NCBI RefSeq assembly: GCF_003544895.1
Contig: NZ_CP032125.1
Location: 2,122,001-2,186,000, forward strand
Reading direction: 5' to 3'
Source of the DNA: Profundibacter amoris
GTDB taxonomy: Bacteria; Pseudomonadota; Alphaproteobacteria; Rhodobacterales; Rhodobacteraceae
DNA: 64,000 nt
The translations under genes were made by a program, and so were the position numbers. Below the pieces are notes generated by a model, which saw only the letters and a program-made list of their open reading frames with translations, did no database searches and was not told the DNA's origin. Shown here one piece after another: positions 59,835-64,000 of this stretch (positions are counted from its first letter, which is position 1; each line of letters opens with the position of its first letter).

Positions 59835-60311
59835 CTATTGTTTAATAATCAACCGGCCCAGATCATAGCCGTTCCAGTCCAGAATTTCACGCGCCGCCTG
59901 CATCCGGTCGGGCGGAATGTGTTGATCCCTGTTCAACACCATCGCAAAACTGCCATCCACCGAGCCAATCACCGCAGTGCGATAGGTCTGGTCCACCCAC
60001 ATCACCCAATGTTCACGGCCCTTGTGCGCCCCGCCCTTTGGCGTGAACCGTCCCGGTCCGGTGACAGGGGCAATGCTGTGGTTTTCTTCCCCGTTGCAAT
60101 TGCGTTCAACCCAGTAAAACCCTTGCGGTGTTATGCCGGCCCGCACCCCGCACAAGGCCGGATCATAACTGGCCACCACCACCCAGTCCCCTTTGAACAG
60201 AGACGGATCAAACAGCGCAACCGAGGTGATCCGCGCGGAAAGATCCCGATACCCCGCGACGGGCGCACAGGCCGTGATTGCGAACAAGAGGGTGAAAATC
60301 AGTCGATGCAA
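59835..60311 (-). CDS. lipocalin-family lipoprotein
   Basis: 158 residues. The signal peptide ends at lipobox ITAC, so it is lipid-anchored. Lipocalin signatures: FKGDWVVVASYDPAL near the start and HWVMWVDQTYRTAVIGSVDGSFAMVLNRD toward the end, as in bacterial Blc. Such proteins bind small hydrophobic ligands in the cell envelope. Its start overlaps the end of the preceding lipoprotein gene by 13 bp. Confidence 0.85.
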   Translation of the reverse strand: MHRLIFTLLFAITACAPVAGYRDLSARITSVALFDPSLFKGDWVVVASYDPALCGVRAGITPQGFYWVERNCNGEENHSIAPVTGPGRFTPKGGAHKGREHWVMWVDQTYRTAVIGSVDGSFAMVLNRDQHIPPDRMQAAREILDWNGYDLGRLIIKQ

Positions 60312-60622
60312 ATCTCGGACACCTCGCCGTTATCATCAATCATACTGAAACAACCGAACATAGGTGTGACAGCGGAACAGGTATGAGTATCACCAAAACA
60401 GACCCCCTCACAATCCTTGCCGGTCTTGCAGGATTTTCCGGCATCGTTTGTGTCGTGAAAGCAGGCATTGCCAAACAGTCCCGCGCGTTCATAACGGCCG
60501 CCGCTGTCCTCGCACTGTTTTTGCGCGGCACGGATGTCGGCACGGGTCATGCCCATCATGTCCGGGTCTTCCTGACAGCCGGACAGGGCCAGCAGGCCAA
60601 CGAATAAAATCAGGCTTTTCAA
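60299..60622 (-). CDS. cysteine-rich lipoprotein
   Basis: 107 residues from a TTG at 60622 with AGAGG 5 nt upstream; a longer frame has no better site. The lipobox is LALSGC. The mature part has seven or more Cys (KQCEDSGG, NACFHD, KSCKTGKDCEGVCFGDTHTC, GCFSM), so disulfide-rich. No family recognised. Overlaps the lipocalin gene, so likely an operon. Confidence 0.7.
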   Translation of the reverse strand: MKSLILFVGLLALSGCQEDPDMMGMTRADIRAAQKQCEDSGGRYERAGLFGNACFHDTNDAGKSCKTGKDCEGVCFGDTHTCSAVTPMFGCFSMIDDNGEVSEICID

Positions 60623-60683
60623 AATAACCTCTTGCTTCAGAAATATCCGCGCCGACCCAGTGAACACCTATTCCCGCCGCCAA

Positions 60684-61727
60684 TCAATAGGGTAACGGGT
60701 GCGCCTTGTGGGCTGTGTTGATTTCCGCCAGAATCTCGTCACTCAGGGTGATATCCGCAGCGCCCAGCGCCAGTTTCACCTGATCCAGCGACGTCGCCCC
60801 GAAAATCACCGAGGTCATAAAGGGCCGTGTTGCACACCACGCCAGCGCCATTTGCGCGATATTCAGCCCGTGGCGTTCGGCAATACCCTCATAGGCGTCA
60901 ATCGCCCCCCAGACACGGTCGGTGATGCGCCCGCTCAGGGTTGTGTTGATGGTGCGGCGTGATCCTTCTGGCGTGACATCGGGCCTGTATTTACCCGTCA
61001 GAAGGCCCGTTGCCAGCGGTGAAAAGGCCAGAAGGCCAACGTCTTCGTTCACGCTTGCCTCGGCCAGATCGGTATCGAACAGGCGGCACAGCAGGGAATA
61101 TTCGTTCTGGATCGACACCATGCGCGGCCCCGCGCCGGCATCGCTGGCACAAATCCACTGCGCCAGCCCCCAGGCACTTTCGTTCGACAGGCCCACATGG
61201 CGGATTTTGCCGGCCTCCACCTGACGCTGCAATTCGCCCAGAACATCGTGGATATGGGCAATGGTTTCTTCGCGGTTCTGGCCCGAGGGGTCGAATTCCC
61301 AATGTTTGCGGAAATGGTAAGAGCCGCGGTTGGGCCAGTGCAACTGGTAAAGGTCGATGTAATCGGTTTGCAGCCGCTTTAGCGACCCCTCCAGCGCCCG
61401 CACAATGGCGCCTGAGGAAATATCCTCGCCATCGCGCACAAAACCGCCGTTGTTGCCGGTGATCTTGCTGGCCAGAACCACATCACCGCGCCGCCCCGTT
61501 CGGGCAAACCATTCACCGATGATTTCCTCGGTTCTGCCCGCATGCTCGGCGGCTACCGGATTGACCGGATACATTTCCGCCGTATCGACAAAATTGATGC
61601 CGTGATCCAGCGCCATGTCGATCTGGGCGTGCCCCGCGTCCATGGTGTTCTGTGTGCCCCATGTCATCGAGCCAAGGCAAAGTTCGCTTACCTTCAGGCC
61701 GGCGCGGCCCAGTTCATTCATGCGCAT
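60684..61727 (-). CDS. aldo/keto reductase (Tas-like)
   Basis: 347 residues. GSMTWGTQNTMDAGHAQIDMAL and INFVDTAEMYP (catalytic Asp and Tyr) are typical. The barrel motif DYIDLYQLHWPNRG holds the catalytic His. C-terminal NADPH-binding region MTSVIFGATSLDQVKLAL. The C-terminal extension resembles Tas/YajO-type reductases. Substrate unknown. Confidence 0.92.
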   Translation of the reverse strand: MRMNELGRAGLKVSELCLGSMTWGTQNTMDAGHAQIDMALDHGINFVDTAEMYPVNPVAAEHAGRTEEIIGEWFARTGRRGDVVLASKITGNNGGFVRDGEDISSGAIVRALEGSLKRLQTDYIDLYQLHWPNRGSYHFRKHWEFDPSGQNREETIAHIHDVLGELQRQVEAGKIRHVGLSNESAWGLAQWICASDAGAGPRMVSIQNEYSLLCRLFDTDLAEASVNEDVGLLAFSPLATGLLTGKYRPDVTPEGSRRTINTTLSGRITDRVWGAIDAYEGIAERHGLNIAQMALAWCATRPFMTSVIFGATSLDQVKLALGAADITLSDEILAEINTAHKAHPLPY

Positions 61728-61788
61728 GTTCTGCTCCCTGATGTGTCAGGGAACAGAACCTAGTCTGTGGGGTCAGAATGGCAACCCC

Positions 61789-62223
61789 TTATGGGCGCAC
61801 ATAGGCATAGCCCTGTTCCTGCAATTCGATCAGCCGCACGACGCCCGATGGCACGACTGTGGCCTCGGACATCAAAGGCACAGGGCCGCCGGTTTTCTCG
61901 ATCATTTTGCGGTGGGTATTGCCACAAGCGGAAAACGACAGGTTTTCCAGTTGCAGGGACAAAACCGATATCCGGTCCGCCACCGGGCTTTTGCCCTCGA
62001 CAAACATATTCAGGCCGGGGCCATAGGCCACCAGTTCGATTTCAACGGTATCGCCTTTGGATTCGTAATATTTAGCGACGTTCATGACGTTATTTAGCGC
62101 CATATTCATCACCTTGGGATCGTTCTGGTTCACATGAATGGCGACGAAATGCTTGACGCCTTCGGCAATAGCTGCGCCATTTATAGTCAAGAATAGTAAT
62201 ATTGCTGTGAGTATTGTCTTCAT
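61789..62223 (-). CDS. secreted DsrE-like protein
   Basis: 144 residues. Signal peptide MKTILTAILLFLTINGAAIA. The mature domain HFVAIHVNQNDPKVMNMALNN, then TVEIELVAYGPGLNMF and FSACGNTHRKM fits periplasmic DsrE/DsrF-type proteins, with a Cys in the usual region. Possibly involved in sulfur handling. Divergent from the yceI gene; an HTH-free single gene. Confidence 0.82.
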   Translation of the reverse strand: MKTILTAILLFLTINGAAIAEGVKHFVAIHVNQNDPKVMNMALNNVMNVAKYYESKGDTVEIELVAYGPGLNMFVEGKSPVADRISVLSLQLENLSFSACGNTHRKMIEKTGGPVPLMSEATVVPSGVVRLIELQEQGYAYVRP

Positions 62224-62341
62224 GGTCTTCCTCCTGTTTGCCCAGACAGCTTAACATGTGAAACGCATTTGGCGAGGGGACACGCCGAATATATCACCAA
62301 ATCTTCATCCCCGTGCCTTGGCACGCCGGAAAGGAAACGCC

Positions 62342-62911
62342 ATGTCCCGAATATTTCTTAGTCTGGTCTTTTTGGTTTCAACCCTGCTTGCCGCACACGC
62401 AAAACCGGTGCGATATCTGCTGGAAGCCAACAAATCCTCGGTCGGGTTTGTCTATCATTTCAACGGCGCCCCGACAAAAGGCACGATGCCGGTGACCAGT
62501 GCCGATCTGACGATTGATTTTGCTGCCTTGCACAAAACCACAGTGCGCATATCGCTTAATGTCAGAAAAGCGCGGGCCGGTTTTATCTTTGCCACCCAGG
62601 CCTTGCGCGAAAAATCTGTGCTGGATGTCGCCAATCATCCGCAAATCCGGTTTTCCAGCACCAAGGTATCGCGAACAGCCACAGGGGCACGGGTTGTGGG
62701 GATGGTCACCATCCGGGGGGTGACAAACCCCCTGACCCTGAACGCCGTGTTTTACCGCCAGAAAGGCAGTGCGCCAAAGGATCTGTCGAAACTGTCGATC
62801 CTGCTGACCGGTTCAATCTCGCGTTTGGCCTTCGGGGCAGCGGGATATCCGAAACTGGTTGGCGACCGGATTGATCTGCGGATACTGGCGCGGATCCGGC
62901 AAATGGAATAG
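62342..62911 (+). CDS. YceI-family periplasmic protein
   Basis: 189 residues. Signal peptide MSRIFLSLVFLVSTLLAAHA. The mature part begins RYLLEANKSSVGFVYHFNGA and continues RVVGMVTIRGVTNPLTLNAVF, the YceI lipocalin-like barrel that binds isoprenoids in the family. GGAAAGGAAA lies upstream of the ATG. Periplasmic. Confidence 0.92.
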   Translation: MSRIFLSLVFLVSTLLAAHAKPVRYLLEANKSSVGFVYHFNGAPTKGTMPVTSADLTIDFAALHKTTVRISLNVRKARAGFIFATQALREKSVLDVANHPQIRFSSTKVSRTATGARVVGMVTIRGVTNPLTLNAVFYRQKGSAPKDLSKLSILLTGSISRLAFGAAGYPKLVGDRIDLRILARIRQME

Positions 62912-63005
62912 CGCGAAAACGACCTGCTTAAGTCGAATACGGGCATGATCTGCCCCGACAGCTTTGCCATGATCGGCAGATTGAACAACGCGAACGACCA
63001 TTCCC

Positions 63006-64000
63006 ATGCGCTTGATGATCTCCTTTGCCGCCCTGTTTCTGTCTGTGATCCTGTTGCAGTTGTCCTCGGGCGGCGTGGGGCCGCTGGATGCCATTTCGGG
63101 GCTAAAGCTGGGCTTTACCACGGCACAGGTCGGCTTTCTTGGATCGGCGCATTTCTTTGGTTTTTTCATCGGTTGCTGGTGGGCACCGCGCTTGATGGGC
63201 AGCATCGGCCATTCCCGCGCCTTTGCCGCCTTTACGGCCACCGGAGCCATTGGTTTGCTTGCGCATATGCTGATCATAGATGCGATGGCATGGGCCATCA
63301 TGCGGATCGCCACCGGCCTGTGCGTGGCCGGAAGCTATACCGTGATCGAAAGCTGGATGCAGGCCAAGGTGACCAATGAAATCCGCGGGCAGGCGATGGG
63401 CGGCTACCGGATGGTCGATATGGGAGGATCACTGGCCGCGCAGTTGATGATCGGGGTGCTGGAGCCTGCCAGTTATGTGTCCTACAACCTGCTGGCCCTA
63501 CTGTGCTGTGCCGCCATCCTGCCGCTGACCCTGACCAAAGCCAGCCCGCCTAAAACCCCCGCAGCCCCGCGCCTGCGCCCTAAACTGGCCTTTGCCAAAT
63601 CGCCACTGGCCGCCGCCGGTGTTGTGGTCGCCGGCCTGACCAGCGCCGCCTTTCGCATGGTTGGCCCGATTTACGGCCAAGAGGTTGGCTTGCAGTTAAA
63701 CCAGATCGGTCTGTTTCTGGCGGCTTTCGTGTTGGGCGGGGCGCTGGCGCAATATCCGATCGGCTGGCTGGCCGATAAATTCGACCGCCGCTGGATCCTG
63801 ATCTGGCTGTCTGTTGCGGCCATCGGCAGTTGCGCCATCACGGTCAGCATGTCGGGCTCCGGCACCGCGATGGTCATGGCCACCGCCGTGTTGTTCGGCT
63901 TTACCACCTTCCCGATCTTTTCGGTCGCCGCGGCCCACGCCCATGATTTTGCCAGCACCGAGGAACGGGTCGAACTGTCGGCCGCGCTGATGTTTTTCTA
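63006..64000 (+). CDS. MFS transporter (YcaD-like), 3' end outside the window
   Basis: 331 residues in the window; no stop codon before 64000. At least ten hydrophobic segments. MFS signatures: GFFIGCWWAPRLMGSIGHSR (motif A-like loop) and YPIGWLADKFDRRWILI in the second half. The repeated form suggests the YcaD-type subfamily. Substrate unknown. The start ATG at 63006 could be 63015. Confidence 0.85.
   Translation, partial: MRLMISFAALFLSVILLQLSSGGVGPLDAISGLKLGFTTAQVGFLGSAHFFGFFIGCWWAPRLMGSIGHSRAFAAFTATGAIGLLAHMLIIDAMAWAIMRIATGLCVAGSYTVIESWMQAKVTNEIRGQAMGGYRMVDMGGSLAAQLMIGVLEPASYVSYNLLALLCCAAILPLTLTKASPPKTPAAPRLRPKLAFAKSPLAAAGVVVAGLTSAAFRMVGPIYGQEVGLQLNQIGLFLAAFVLGGALAQYPIGWLADKFDRRWILIWLSVAAIGSCAITVSMSGSGTAMVMATAVLFGFTTFPIFSVAAAHAHDFASTEERVELSAALMFF

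Noticed and set aside
1-64000. CRISPR arrays, rRNA genes, prophage structural genes
   Set aside because: No regularly spaced repeats, no rRNA-like stretches and no capsid, portal or terminase motifs were seen on either strand.

Overview
The window is about 64 kb of an alphaproteobacterial chromosome, most likely Rhodobacteraceae (Roseobacter group). I infer this from the GC-rich backbone, the heterotetrameric sarcosine oxidase operon soxBDAG, the dnaG-rpoD pair, hom-glpX-recJ, pleD beside a DUF3572 gene, an H-NOX/diguanylate cyclase pair and a TadE/TadG-type gene trio. No database search was possible; names rest on motifs and gene order.

Backbone left part (1-35.5 kb): the end of an Nramp metal transporter, dodecin, a secreted protein and YjbQ. 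Next comes an AT-richer Doc-type toxin islet, then rpoD and dnaG, the sarcosine oxidase operon, glutamate dehydrogenase, three Tad-like pilus/secreted-protein genes, a TetR gene, a small lipoprotein, hom-glpX-cysteine hydrolase-recJ and tRNA-Glu. It continues with an H-NOX-like/HNOBA-GGDEF pair, HAD and MarR genes, a TPR-sulfotransferase, pleD, NUDIX and DUF983 genes. A calcium-binding EF-hand protein, an ECF sigma factor, a membrane protein and a periplasmic metal-sensor-like protein form one cluster. Two copies of a roughly 267-bp TA-flanked element that folds into two hairpin arms lie at 18.7 kb and 32.1 kb.

Accessory region (about 35.5-55.3 kb): a mosaic bounded on both sides by frameshifted pieces of the same Rhs core. 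It holds orphan Rhs/polymorphic-toxin C-termini with adjacent candidate immunity genes, stand-alone CdiI-like and SUKH-like immunity genes, a Fic protein, and a response-regulator/nucleoside-phosphorylase fusion that has lost its start codon at an Rhs junction. Mobile DNA includes a complete 5.4-kb Tn3-family transposon carrying a LysE exporter, an ABM monooxygenase and an Asp/Glu racemase homologue, and remnants of a second Tn3, IS256 and IS21. An IS6 element and a phosphoribosyltransferase-hydrolase-erythromycin-esterase triple fusion complete it. It reads as a graveyard or reservoir of contact-dependent toxin modules reshaped by transposons.

Backbone right part (55.3-64 kb): an EamA exporter, DUF2061, a frameshifted XRE regulator, a signal-peptidase-I homologue lacking both catalytic residues, a carnitine dehydrogenase-thioesterase fusion, small secreted proteins and lipoproteins including a lipocalin, an aldo/keto reductase, a DsrE-like protein, YceI and the start of an MFS transporter.
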